Assembly: GCF_018129005.1 (NCBI RefSeq)
Contig: NZ_JAAEDL010000026.1
Span: 1 to 64,000 of the forward strand
DNA: 64,000 nucleotides
Reading direction: 5' to 3'
Origin: Neoroseomonas eburnea
Lineage (GTDB): Bacteria > Pseudomonadota > Alphaproteobacteria > Acetobacterales > Acetobacteraceae
In this document: in pieces, positions 1-7,535 of the stretch
Numbering within the stretch: the first letter of the stretch is position 1
Layout of the letters: every line of letters starts with the position of its first letter
Program-made: the position numbers and the translations under genes
Notes under the pieces: model-generated
The model's input: the letters and a program-made list of their open reading frames with translations, nothing else
The model's database searches: none
What the model was told of the DNA's origin: nothing

Positions 1-926
1 GGCGGCGGGGCGAGCACCGCGGCCGCGGCATCGCCCGCCCGCAGCGCCGCGCGCGTCGGGCGCAGCATGTAGCGGCCTTCCTCGTCGCGGGTCGGCCGCA
101 GCGGGCCGGCGGCCGGGGCGAGACCGGCGCTCTCGGCACCGAGCAGCGCCTCGACCGCATCGGCGGGGGCAAGGGCAACGCAGCCTTCGTGGCGCAGTCC
201 GGGCGAGGCGGCGGCGGCATTCAGTGCCGCGCGCGCCGCCGCCGCGAGGCCGGGGATGGCGGTTTCCTCCGGCGGCTCCGGCCAGATCAGCGCGACCGGA
301 TGCAACGCGCCGTGGCGCGCCGCGAGGCGGCCGGATTCCGCCTCCGCCGCACCGCGGGTCAGGGCGGCGACGGCGGCAGCGACCGCCTGCGCCTCCTGCC
401 CGCCATAGGGCAGGCGGTAGGCGGCGAGCAGCCCGGCGAGGTCGGCGAAGCCGACGCGCAGGCGGGGGCTCCGCCCCTGTCCGAGGATGTCGAGCGCCCG
501 CACGCCGAACGCCACGGCCGCGGCATATCCCACGGCGTCGAAGGCGCCCTCGGCATCGAGGAAGGCCGGAAGGTTGAGGACGAAGCGCGCTTCCTCCTTG
601 CGGTCGCGCCAGACCTCGGCGCCGGGCGCACCACGGCGGGCGAGCAGCAGGGTGCGCAGCCCGGCGGCGAGCTGGTCCGCCTCCTCCGGGCTTTCGAGCA
701 GGCCGAGGCGCCGGCCGCGCGTGGTGACGCGGCGGATCCAGTTCTCCGCGAGAATCGGCAGGATCACCGGGCCGCTGCCCGGCGCCAGCGCCGCGAGGGC
801 CGCTGCCGCGTCCTCCTCCCAGGCGGCGGGAAGCGCCACGGGGCGGGGAGATGAATCGGGATCGGCGCCGATCCGCTCCCGCCGGAGCGCCACGCCATCC
901 CACAGGGTGCCGAGGATGCCTGCCAT
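1..926 (-). CDS. Ribonucleotide-reductase-like protein, C-terminal part outside window
   Basis: The frame is open from an ATG at 926 to the window edge, giving about 308 residues, so the C-terminus is missing. The first half contains an LNLPAFLDAEGAFD stretch and then a GRSPRLRVGFADLAGLLAA stretch followed by a helix rich in Ala and Arg ending in RLAARHGAL. These resemble the segment near the end of class II ribonucleotide reductases where the enzyme reads GNPRVGIGFMGLAD. The usual Cys-containing active-site motifs are not visible in this part. It is probably a stand-alone RNR-like or TSCPD-type protein of unknown role rather than an active reductase. It is divergent from the NDUFA12 gene, with about 156 bp between the two starts. 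Confidence 0.55.
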   Translation of the reverse strand, partial: MAGILGTLWDGVALRRERIGADPDSSPRPVALPAAWEEDAAAALAALAPGSGPVILPILAENWIRRVTTRGRRLGLLESPEEADQLAAGLRTLLLARRGAPGAEVWRDRKEEARFVLNLPAFLDAEGAFDAVGYAAAVAFGVRALDILGQGRSPRLRVGFADLAGLLAAYRLPYGGQEAQAVAAAVAALTRGAAEAESGRLAARHGALHPVALIWPEPPEETAIPGLAAAARAALNAAAASPGLRHEGCVALAPADAVEALLGAESAGLAPAAGPLRPTRDEEGRYMLRPTRAALRAGDAAAAVLAPP

Positions 927-1082
927 GCAACGAAGGCTAGCGGGACTCGGCGGCGGGAGGAAGCCGCATCTTGTGGCGAAATGCTCCGACACCCCCAATA
1001 TCCTGTGGACAGCCGGTCCTTTGCGCCTTTGGCTCCGCTGTGGCACACGAAGGCTTTCCGGGCTGCCCCCAAGGACGCACCG

Positions 1083-1442
1083 ATGTCGTTCCTCGACCCC
1101 CTGTTCATCCGCCTGACCAGCCGCCGCATCGGCCGCGACCGCTTCGGCAACACCTATTGGGAGGCGCGGTCCCGCCGCGACACCTACGGCCGCCCGATGC
1201 GCCGCGTGATCTACGGCGGCGCCAGCGAGCCGACCACGGTGCCGCCGGAGTGGTGGGGCTGGATCCACCACACCACCGAGGCCCCGCTCCCCGAGGACGC
1301 GCCCCGCCGCCCCTGGCAGAAGGAGCACCGGCCGAACATGACCGGCACGCCCGAGGCGTGGCGGCCGCCCGGTCACGATGCCGCGGGCGGCAAGCGTCCC
1401 GCCACCGCCGGCGACTACGAGGCCTGGACGCCGGGGCGCTGA
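1083..1442 (+). CDS. NDUFA12-family accessory subunit of NADH:ubiquinone oxidoreductase
   Basis: A 119-residue protein of the NDUFA12/B17.2 family, a peripheral accessory subunit of respiratory complex I in alphaproteobacteria and mitochondria. The family signature is clear: a start like MSFLDPLFIRLTSRRIG, then DRFGNTYWEAR, GRPMRRVIYGG, and PPEWWGWIHHTTEAPL. An upstream in-frame ATG at 981 exists, but ATG 1083 is preferred because homologues begin just before the LF-x-R-L-x-S-R-x-G segment and AAGGA lies about 8 bases upstream. The order NDUFA12, mlaD, small conserved gene and DUF2155 is a common alphaproteobacterial arrangement. Confidence 0.9.
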   Translation: MSFLDPLFIRLTSRRIGRDRFGNTYWEARSRRDTYGRPMRRVIYGGASEPTTVPPEWWGWIHHTTEAPLPEDAPRRPWQKEHRPNMTGTPEAWRPPGHDAAGGKRPATAGDYEAWTPGR

Positions 1443-1461
1443 GCCCCGACATCCTGTCAGC

Positions 1462-1986
1462 ATGCAGAAGCGCAGCCTTGCCGAGTTGATGACCGGCGCC
1501 ATCGTCCTCGCGGTGGCCGCGGTATTCCTTGTCTATGCCGTCGCCGGCAGCGGGCGGTCGCTGACGAGCAGCGGCATCGCGCTGACCGCACGCTTCGACC
1601 GCATCGACGGCCTCGCCGCCGGCGCCGATGTGCGCCTGGCCGGCGTGAAGATCGGCCAGGTGGTGGCGCAGCGCATCGACCCCGAGAGTTTCCTCGCCGT
1701 GCTGACGCTGCGCGTCGACGCCGGGCTGCGCCTGCCGGCCGACACCTCGGCGGAGATCCAGAGCGAAGGCCTGCTCGGCGGCAAGTATGTCGCGCTGGTG
1801 CCCGGCGGGTCCGAGCGCATCCTGCGCGACGGGCAGGAGATCACCATCACCCAGAGCGCGGTCAGCCTGGAAAGCCTGCTCGGCCGCTTCATCTTCTCGG
1901 TCACCGAGATGAACCAGCAGCGCGGCGGCGAGCAGCAGCCCGCGCCGGCGCCGGCGCCGCAGCCGCAGGGCGGCACCCCGCAGTGA
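1462..1986 (+). CDS. mlaD: MlaD, MCE-domain component of the Mla phospholipid transport system
   Basis: 174 residues. Residues 11-29 form one N-terminal membrane anchor (ELMTGAIVLAVAAVFLVYAVA). They are followed by a single MCE domain (about 37-115) with the typical FDRIDGLAAGADVRLAGVKIGQV and EGLLGGKYVAL motifs, then a helix and a Pro/Gln/Ala-rich tail. MlaD forms the hexameric inner-membrane lipid-binding ring of the MlaFEDB importer that keeps the outer membrane asymmetric. The other mla genes are not here, as is common in alphaproteobacteria. ATG 1462 is chosen because an upstream in-frame ATG at 1378 would add a Pro/Arg-rich leader that overlaps the NDUFA12 gene. Its stop overlaps the next start as GTGA. 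Confidence 0.88.
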   Translation: MQKRSLAELMTGAIVLAVAAVFLVYAVAGSGRSLTSSGIALTARFDRIDGLAAGADVRLAGVKIGQVVAQRIDPESFLAVLTLRVDAGLRLPADTSAEIQSEGLLGGKYVALVPGGSERILRDGQEITITQSAVSLESLLGRFIFSVTEMNQQRGGEQQPAPAPAPQPQGGTPQ

Positions 1987-2198
1987 ACCCGGCGCCGACC
2001 AGCTGGCCCGGGGCCGACGGCGCGCCGATCTCGTGCCGGGAGAAGCTGAAGATGCTGGCCGAGAATCACGAGGAGGCACGCCAGGCGCTGCAGGACGTGT
2101 TCGAGGACGCGGTGCTGATGGGCGTGGACGAGGCGGCGATGCGCCGCATCCTCGCCGAGCTGGTGGATGGGCTGGTCAGCCCGAAGCGCAAGCCGTGA
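1983..2198 (+). CDS. Small conserved alphaproteobacterial protein
   Basis: 71 residues from a GTG start that overlaps the mlaD stop by four bases, and itself overlapping the next gene by four bases. Both overlaps indicate translational coupling. The core, CREKLKMLAENHEEARQAL followed by QDVFEDAVLMGVDEAAMRRIL, is predicted to be entirely helical. It resembles small uncharacterised proteins found between mlaD or NDUFA12-type genes and DUF2155 genes in related bacteria. No catalytic motif, membrane segment or signal peptide is visible. The function is unknown. Confidence 0.75.
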   Translation: MNPAPTSWPGADGAPISCREKLKMLAENHEEARQALQDVFEDAVLMGVDEAAMRRILAELVDGLVSPKRKP

Positions 2199-2554
2199 AG
2201 CGCGCGCTGCTGCTCGCCCTGCTGCTCGCTCCCCTGCCCGCGGCGGCGCAGGAATGGGTGCCGATGCGCAGTGCGCGCCTGCAGGCGCTCGACAAGGTGA
2301 CGGCGCGCATCACCATCATCGAGGCCCGCGTCGGCGAGACCGCGACCTTCGGCAGCCTGACCATCAACCTGCGCGCCTGCCACGGCCGCCCGCAGGACGA
2401 AGTGCCAGACGCGGCCGCCTGGATGGAGATGAGCGACAGCCGCGCCGCCCCGGGCAGCCCGCCCGCCTTCAGGGGCTGGATGTTCGCCAATGCGCCCGGC
2501 GTGAACATGCTGGAACACCCGGTCTACGACATTCGCGTCCTGGAATGCCGGTAG
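2195..2554 (+). CDS. DUF2155-domain exported protein
   Basis: 119 residues with an N-terminal signal peptide (KRALLLALLLAPLPAAAQ, cleavage predicted after AAAQ), so probably periplasmic. The mature part carries the DUF2155 pattern: LDKVTARITIIEARVGETATFGSLTI, RACHGRP, a FRGWMFANAPGVNMLEHPVYDIRVLEC end, and two conserved cysteines (RAC and LEC). The domain is widespread in alphaproteobacteria, and its function is unknown. GTG 2195 is selected because it overlaps the preceding stop as GTGA and begins directly at the signal peptide. Together with the two preceding genes it forms a tightly coupled set. Confidence 0.82.
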   Translation: MKRALLLALLLAPLPAAAQEWVPMRSARLQALDKVTARITIIEARVGETATFGSLTINLRACHGRPQDEVPDAAAWMEMSDSRAAPGSPPAFRGWMFANAPGVNMLEHPVYDIRVLECR

Positions 2555-2614
2555 CGCCGGTCCCGGCCGCACGGAACCGCGCCATCGGTCGCCCCGGTGC
2601 GCGAAGCGGCGAGG

Positions 2615-4072
2615 CTACCTGATCCCGAAGAAGAATTTGAGCCGCACCAGGATGTCCTCCCGCGTCGGGGCTGCCGGGGTGGGGGCGTCGGCCGCCGCGG
2701 GGCGGGCCAGGTTGCGTGCCTGGCGCTCGACCATGATCGCCGTCAGCCCGTCCAGCAGCGCCGGCCGCGCGCGCAGCACGGGATCGAGGTCCTCCTTGCG
2801 CAGCTCCAACACCACCGCCTCGGTCGCGGCAAGCACCGTCGCGCTGCGCGGCTGGCCGGTGAGCAGCGACATCTCCCCGAAGACCGCGCCCTGGGTCAGG
2901 CGGTCGGCGAAGAACTCGGCGCCGCCCGGCGCCGAGATGCGGACGTCGAGCGCGCCTTCGGCCAGCAGGAAAAGCGAGTCCCCCGCCTCCCCCTGACGCA
3001 CCACCGCGCTGCCGGCGGGCCAGGTGCGCTCCTGCAGCGCGGCGGCGAGGGAGGCGCGTTCCTCCGCGCTGAACGGGCGGAAGATCTCGAGCGCATCGAG
3101 CAGCGCCTTGCGCCCGGCCTCGGGCGACGGCGCGCCGGGCCGGCGCAGGCGCAGGTCGCGCACCGGACGGGCCGTCTCCAGCCCGGTGTGGCGCAGCGCG
3201 CGCTGCACCGCGCCCGCCACCGCATCCCGCCAGCGCATCTCCTGGCCGTAGTCGGGCACGTGGAAGCGCACGGCATAGACCGCGTTGCCCTGCGACAGGT
3301 CCACCAGGATGACGTCGGGCGCGAAGCCAGGCACGTCCTGCCCGGCCTCCAGCGCGGCGGCGAGCAGGATGCGGCGGGCGCGCTCCGCCGGCACGGCGGC
3401 ATCGAGCGGCACCTGGATCGCGCTGCGGAAGCGCCCATGGTCGCCGGAGCCATAGACCGCGATGCGGTGCCCGGCGATCAGGCTGTTCGGCACCACCAGC
3501 GTCACGCCGTCCCGCGTCACCAGCTTCGTCGCCCGCCAGGCGATGCCGGTGACGCGGCCGGCGCAGCCTTCCGTCGCCTCGATCCAGTCGCCGATCGCGT
3601 AGGGCGATTCCATGCCCAGCGCGATGCCGGAGAAGATGTCCCCCAGCGTGTTGCGCAGCGCGAAGCCGAGCACGGCGATCAGCACCGAGGAGGTCGCGAT
3701 CAGCCCGGTCGCCGGCAGTTCGAACACGAGCTGCGCCACCAGCACGCCGGCGGTGACGAAGAGCGCGGTCGCCACCAGATCGCTCAGCAGCTTGGGGTGT
3801 TGGGCCAGCAGCAGCGCCGCGAGCCGCGCCGCAAGCCAGGCGGCACAGAACCAGAAGGCGGTGCCGGCGGCGAGGCGCAGCATGCCGCCCCTTCCCTCCG
3901 CCGGCAGGGCGAGGTGCAGCGCCAGGGCAAGCACGGCGAAGATGCCCGGCAGGATCAGCCGACGGAACGGTATGCGGCGCAGCGTGTCCCCCCTGGGTGG
4001 CGCGAGGCGGGTCCCGGCCGGCCATGCTACCGGCAGGGCGCCGCGCCACGGAAGCGGAAGGCGCGTCCGCAT
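2615..4072 (-). CDS. MscS-type channel with C-terminal cyclic-nucleotide-binding domain
   Basis: 485 residues. Three or four membrane segments lie between about residues 38 and 155. They are followed by the MscS pore/beta region with GFALRNTLGDIFSGIALGME and the AIGDWIE segment, then VTGIAWRATKLVTRDGVTLVVPNS (beta domain). The last third (about 325-445) is a cyclic-nucleotide-binding fold: GSAVVRQGEAGDSLFLLAEG, then FGEMSLLTGQPRSATVLA. Channels of this design (bCNG type) usually respond to cNMP rather than to membrane tension. The C-terminal tail holds a Pro/Ala linker and ends in KFFFGIR. The gene is convergent with the DUF2155 gene, 60 bp apart. The start is the first ATG of the frame; a slightly shorter protein is possible. 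Confidence 0.85.
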   Translation of the reverse strand: MRTRLPLPWRGALPVAWPAGTRLAPPRGDTLRRIPFRRLILPGIFAVLALALHLALPAEGRGGMLRLAAGTAFWFCAAWLAARLAALLLAQHPKLLSDLVATALFVTAGVLVAQLVFELPATGLIATSSVLIAVLGFALRNTLGDIFSGIALGMESPYAIGDWIEATEGCAGRVTGIAWRATKLVTRDGVTLVVPNSLIAGHRIAVYGSGDHGRFRSAIQVPLDAAVPAERARRILLAAALEAGQDVPGFAPDVILVDLSQGNAVYAVRFHVPDYGQEMRWRDAVAGAVQRALRHTGLETARPVRDLRLRRPGAPSPEAGRKALLDALEIFRPFSAEERASLAAALQERTWPAGSAVVRQGEAGDSLFLLAEGALDVRISAPGGAEFFADRLTQGAVFGEMSLLTGQPRSATVLAATEAVVLELRKEDLDPVLRARPALLDGLTAIMVERQARNLARPAAADAPTPAAPTREDILVRLKFFFGIR

Positions 4073-4264
4073 CCTGCCGCCGAGCCCGGCCGATGAGGTT
4101 GTCGACCGGGCTTACACCAGCGGCACGAGTTCGTGACTCGTGCCGAGGCCGCGAATGCGGCCCGCCGGTGGTCCGGCGAAGCCCAGCAAGCCGGAGGTTT
4201 GCGCCGGGCGTCCGAGGGCTCGAAAAGCCTCATGCCAGCGGTCGCGAATAGCGGCCGTTGGCAT

Positions 4265-4371
4265 TAGAGCAGATCCCGATCAGGTGGAATCAGCTGATCG
4301 GGTAAAGATGGTCGCGAAAACAAGAGGCCGGAGCGGTTGCCGTGAGCCAAGGCGAACGGAAACCGCTCTAG
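4265..4371 (+). repeat. 107-bp two-hairpin dispersed repeat, copy 1
   Basis: Complete copy bounded by TAGAGCAG and CCGCTCTA(G) ends that are inverted repeats of each other (AGAGC/GCTCT core). Left half: a stem-loop made by CCCGATCAGGTG and CAGCTGATCGGG around GAAT, with one mismatch in this copy. Right half: GAGCGGTT pairing with AACCGCTC across a GCCGTGAGCC centre. The element lies between the MscS-type gene and the MFS gene, in a stretch with no coding sequence. The other complete copies are at 21950-22056 (same orientation) and 40353-40459 (inverted). Confidence 0.9.
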
Positions 4372-4453
4372 CGGAATGGCGCGCGGGGCTGGTGGGGCGG
4401 CCGCGCGCCAGACCGGAGCTCCGATGCCGTGCCGGCCGGAAGGCCGGCCGGCA

Positions 4454-5692
4454 TCAGGCGCTGCCGTGCAGGGGCTGGCGCTGGAATCGCAGCCAGACCA
4501 CCGCGGCGAAGGCCGCCACCATGAGCACGAAGGCGAACCAGTTGAGCGGCACCCAGCCCATCCTCTCCTGCAGGAAGCCGGCGAGGAAGCTCGAGGTCGC
4601 GGTGGTGCCGAAGACCAGGAAGTCGTTCAGCGCCTGCACCTTGCCGCGCTCGTTCGGGCGGTAGCAGGTGGTCACCAGCGTGGTCGCGCCGACGAAGAGC
4701 AGGTTCCAGCCGACGCCGTTCAGCGTCAGCGCGATGCGGAAATTCCAGTCCGACATCCCGGCGACGCCCGCCACCACGCCGAGGGTGAGAAGCGCGATGC
4801 CGGCGAACATGACCGGCGTGGTGCCGTAGCGGGTGATCAGGTTGCCGGTGAAGAAGGCCGGCACGAACATGCCCATCACGTGCATGAAGATGACCCAGTG
4901 CGCCTCCGCATGCGGCAGGCCGCAGGCGACGATGGCGAGCGGCGAGGCCGTCATCAGGAAAGACATGGTGCCGTAGGCGACCATCCCCGAGATCACCGCG
5001 GCGATGAAGCGCGGCTGGGATGCGATGCGCCACAGCGGCCGCGGCGGCGCCGGCGGCGCGGCGGCTGCCTGGGCGGTGGCGGGCGCCTCCTGCACCGCCG
5101 GGAAGCGGATGAAGGACATGATGGTGAAGACGATGAGGTGCAGCCCCGCCATCGCGGCATAGGTGGCGAGGTAGATCGGCACCCACTGGTCATGGGTCAC
5201 GCGCACCAGCGTCGGCCCGATGACGCCGGCGACGACACCGCCCGCCGTCACCCAGGAGATCGCCCGCGCGCGGTAGGCGGGGGGCACGAGCTCGATCGCG
5301 GCGAAGCGGTACATGTGCAGGCTGGCGACGGCATAGCCGAGGATCACCCCGCCCAGGCACATCATGATGAAGTCGGCGGAGTAGAGGCCGTAGCCGACAA
5401 CCCCCGCCCCCGCCATGCCGAACACCGAGCCGATGCGGAAGCCGTGCTGCCGGCCCACCCGCTGCATCAGCAGCGAGGCCGGGAACACCCACAGCATGAT
5501 GCCGAGGTGCTGCATCGTCATCGGCAGCGTGGCGAGCTCGCGCTCCGGGTAGAAGGTGACGACCGACAGTGCCGTCGCCGCGAACATCATGGTGTTGGCG
5601 GCCTGGCCCGTGGCCTGGCAGCAGGCCAGCAGCAGCAGGTTGAGGCGCGCGCGGCGGTCGAGTCCCTGCACGTCCGGTCGTTCCCTCGTCAT
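4454..5692 (-). CDS. Major facilitator superfamily transporter
   Basis: 412 residues with about 12 hydrophobic segments in two six-helix halves, separated by a cytoplasmic Ala/Pro-rich loop (near residues 195-215, QEAPATAQAAAAPPAPPRP). MFS features include RVGRQHGFRIGS in the first half (loop 2-3 type) and PNERGKVQALNDFLVFG in the second half. The substrate cannot be told from the sequence. ATG 5692 is preferred over an in-frame ATG at 5818, because the extra 42 residues are Cys/Arg/Pro-rich and unlike a membrane protein N-terminus. No neighbouring gene suggests a substrate. Confidence 0.8.
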   Translation of the reverse strand: MTRERPDVQGLDRRARLNLLLLACCQATGQAANTMMFAATALSVVTFYPERELATLPMTMQHLGIMLWVFPASLLMQRVGRQHGFRIGSVFGMAGAGVVGYGLYSADFIMMCLGGVILGYAVASLHMYRFAAIELVPPAYRARAISWVTAGGVVAGVIGPTLVRVTHDQWVPIYLATYAAMAGLHLIVFTIMSFIRFPAVQEAPATAQAAAAPPAPPRPLWRIASQPRFIAAVISGMVAYGTMSFLMTASPLAIVACGLPHAEAHWVIFMHVMGMFVPAFFTGNLITRYGTTPVMFAGIALLTLGVVAGVAGMSDWNFRIALTLNGVGWNLLFVGATTLVTTCYRPNERGKVQALNDFLVFGTTATSSFLAGFLQERMGWVPLNWFAFVLMVAAFAAVVWLRFQRQPLHGSA

Positions 5693-6149
5693 GGATCGCC
5701 TCTGTAGCGGTTCGCCGCACGGCGAACAGGCCGGCGGCGTTCGGGGCAGGCATGCATCGTCACGCACGCATCGCGGGATGCGCCGGATAATGGGAATTTC
5801 GTCTTGACGCCCCACCATGCAGGACGATACGAAAGACGCATCAAGGGGCGAGGTGCGTCCGGCACCGCCCTGTGATTTCCCAGAAATGCACGGTTCCGCT
5901 GCTGCCCGCCAGGCGGCTGCCGTGCTGCGTGCTTGCCAGTCTTCCAGGAATAATCACCGACACCTGTCCAACCTCACCCGGTGCCGCCGTCCCGCGGCGG
6001 CGCCAGGCCGGCGCGCGCCCGCCCCGCGGCGCGCTCCGCACCCCGTGTCGCCGCGCCCCATCGAGGGGCGCCGGCACAGCCGTGGCCCCGGCCCGGCGCC
6101 CCCCGCCTGCCCCGCAGGCCGCCACCCGAGCAGCAAGGACCCCCTCTCG
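5693..6149. other. Divergent intergenic region, no gene recognised
   Basis: 457 bp between the start of the MFS gene (minus) and the repeat-motif peptide gene (plus). Open frames here are short, Pro/Arg-rich and typical of non-coding high-GC DNA. It must hold the promoters for both directions, but no convincing -35/-10 pair could be assigned by eye. AAGGA near 6135 is the likely ribosome-binding site for the peptide gene. Confidence 0.6.
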
Positions 6150-6335
6150 ATGACCCACGACACCATCCCGGCCCGCGACGCCACTGCGACGACGCCCGCC
6201 CAGGCCCCCGACCAGGCGCGCGACGACGGCGCGCTGCGCCTCGGCGGTCTGTCGCCGCTCTTTCCGCCGGCGGCGGTGGCCGATCCCGGCCGGCTGCGGA
6301 TGGGCGGGCTGAGCCCGCTCTTCGGTCGCGACTGA
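6150..6335 (+). CDS. 61-residue peptide with a duplicated LRxGGLSPLF motif (possible precursor peptide)
   Basis: The reading frame encodes 61 residues from ATG 6150, with AAGGA about 12 bases upstream. The first 28 residues are hydrophilic (Thr, Asp, Ala, Gln, Pro). The C-terminal half has two copies of LR(L/M)GGLSPLF, at residues 29-38 and 49-58, exactly 20 residues apart, separated by a Pro/Ala/Asp linker and ending in GRD. A leader followed by repeated, nearly identical short cores is the layout of ribosomally made, modified peptides with multiple cores. It ends 68 bp before a DUF6065-like gene on the same strand. No radical SAM, YcaO or transporter gene is next to it, so a modified-peptide role is a hypothesis. 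Confidence 0.6.
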   Translation: MTHDTIPARDATATTPAQAPDQARDDGALRLGGLSPLFPPAAVADPGRLRMGGLSPLFGRD

Positions 6336-6403
6336 TCCGCGACGCCCGGCCTCCCCTGGGGGCCGGGCCCCTTCCCCGTACCCCGCCCCGAGGAACCGAC
6401 CCG

Positions 6404-7165
6404 ATGTCCGATGCCGGCCCCGAGCCCCTCTGCCGTTTCTGGCGCGTGACCGAGGCCGGTCCCCCGCCCCGGCGGGCCGACCGCTCCGCCGGCGGCACCC
6501 TGCCGACCCGCGCCTTCCGCTACTGCGAGGCCGCGACCACCGCCGCCGGCTTCGGCTGGCTGGTCTTCCCGCCGATCGACCTCGCCATGGTCTGGGACGG
6601 CAGCGAGATCCGCTGGACCTGGCAGGGCGCCGATGGCTGGCATCCGCTGACCGTCGCGCAGTTCCCCGGCTTCCGCGACCGCTTCGACGCCGCGGCGCCC
6701 GAGGCGCTGCGCAGCTGGTCGCCGCCCTTCGCCGGGGCGCTGCCGGAACCCGGCCTGGTGAACCTCTGGTCCGGGCTGTTCGCCCGCAGCCGCCCGGGCT
6801 GGAGCCTGCTGCTACGCCCGCCGGCCAACCTGCCACGCCCCGCCGGCTACGAGATCTACGAGGGCATGGTCGAAGCCGATCGCTGGTTCGGGCCGCTCTT
6901 CGTCAACCTGCGCCTGACGCGCACCCATGCGCCGGTCGAGTTCCGCCGCGACATGCCGCTGTTCCAGGTGCAGCCGGTGCCGCGCGAGGCCTATCGCGAG
7001 GCCTCGCTCGCCGCCTTCGCCGTCGAGGATGGGCTGGCCGCCTTCGGCCCGGCGGAGTGGGAGGCCTATGACCGCAGCATCGTGGCGCCACGGCGCGAGG
7101 GGGGCTGCCCGCTCGGCCGCGACGCGGCAGCGATCCGCCGGCGGCGGCGCGGCGAACCCGCCTGA
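6404..7165 (+). CDS. DUF6065-like protein
   Basis: 253 residues, soluble, with no signal peptide or membrane segment. It has the hallmarks I associate with DUF6065: FRYCEAATTAAGFGWLVFPPID early on, MVWDGSEIRWTW, a central LVNLWSGLFARSRPGWSLLLR, and a Trp/Phe/Pro-rich middle (PAGYEIYEGMVEADRWFGPLFVNLRLT). The C-terminus is Arg-rich. Start ATG 6404 follows AGGAA about 10 bases upstream. The function of the family is unknown. The adjoining repeat-motif peptide gene (6150-6335) suggests that the two act together, for example as binder or modifying enzyme and substrate; this is inference. The family name is from memory of its motifs and should be confirmed. Confidence 0.6.
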   Translation: MSDAGPEPLCRFWRVTEAGPPPRRADRSAGGTLPTRAFRYCEAATTAAGFGWLVFPPIDLAMVWDGSEIRWTWQGADGWHPLTVAQFPGFRDRFDAAAPEALRSWSPPFAGALPEPGLVNLWSGLFARSRPGWSLLLRPPANLPRPAGYEIYEGMVEADRWFGPLFVNLRLTRTHAPVEFRRDMPLFQVQPVPREAYREASLAAFAVEDGLAAFGPAEWEAYDRSIVAPRREGGCPLGRDAAAIRRRRRGEPA

Positions 7166-7535
7166 CGCAGGACGCCGGGCGCGCGAGGGGGAGAAATCCT
7201 CGCGCGCCCGGCCTGCACGACGGAGTGCCGCGGGACCGCCCCCCGGCCACTGCAGCCCCACCGGCAATCCGCGCGGGCAATGAGAACCCTTTTTGTGAAT
7301 GCGCCGAACGGCGCATTCCCGATACCGGCACACGGCCCCAACCCAGGACACTGCCGCTGGGTGGCCGGGTGGCCGTGTGGGCTGGAGCCGGCACTTTCCG
7401 ACGATCGCCAATACCGGCCGGCCTTCCGGGTGACTCGCTATCAACATCGTGTTTGGCGCGCAGCCGCCTCACCAACCCTGCGCGCGATACCGCCGCGCCT
7501 CGCCGCCGATGGGTCGGCAACCAGGCTCGGCGGCA
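7166..7535. other. Intergenic region with one perfect palindrome
   Basis: 370 bp between two convergent genes. Apart from the inverted repeat at 7297-7318, no gene, promoter or terminator is recognised. The 7290s hold a short T run just before the palindrome on the plus strand, which is the wrong order for a rho-independent terminator of the upstream gene. Confidence 0.55.
7297..7318. repeat. Perfect inverted repeat GAATGCGCC-4-GGCGCATTC
   Basis: Nine-base arms with a GAAC spacer. The T run lies before, not after, the hairpin on the plus strand, and there is no T run on the other strand, so it is not a classical terminator. It may be an operator or a transcript-end structure. Confidence 0.6.

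Noticed and set aside
981-1082. Longer NDUFA12 protein from ATG 981
   Set aside because: The extra 34 residues do not resemble the family, and a proper ribosome-binding site is in front of ATG 1083.
5817-6149. N-terminal extension of the repeat-motif peptide
   Set aside because: The upstream part of this frame is Arg/Pro/Ala-rich, without RBS, and AAGGA is correctly placed for ATG 6150.
7297-7318. Rho-independent terminator for the DUF6065-like gene
   Set aside because: The T run precedes rather than follows the hairpin on the plus strand.
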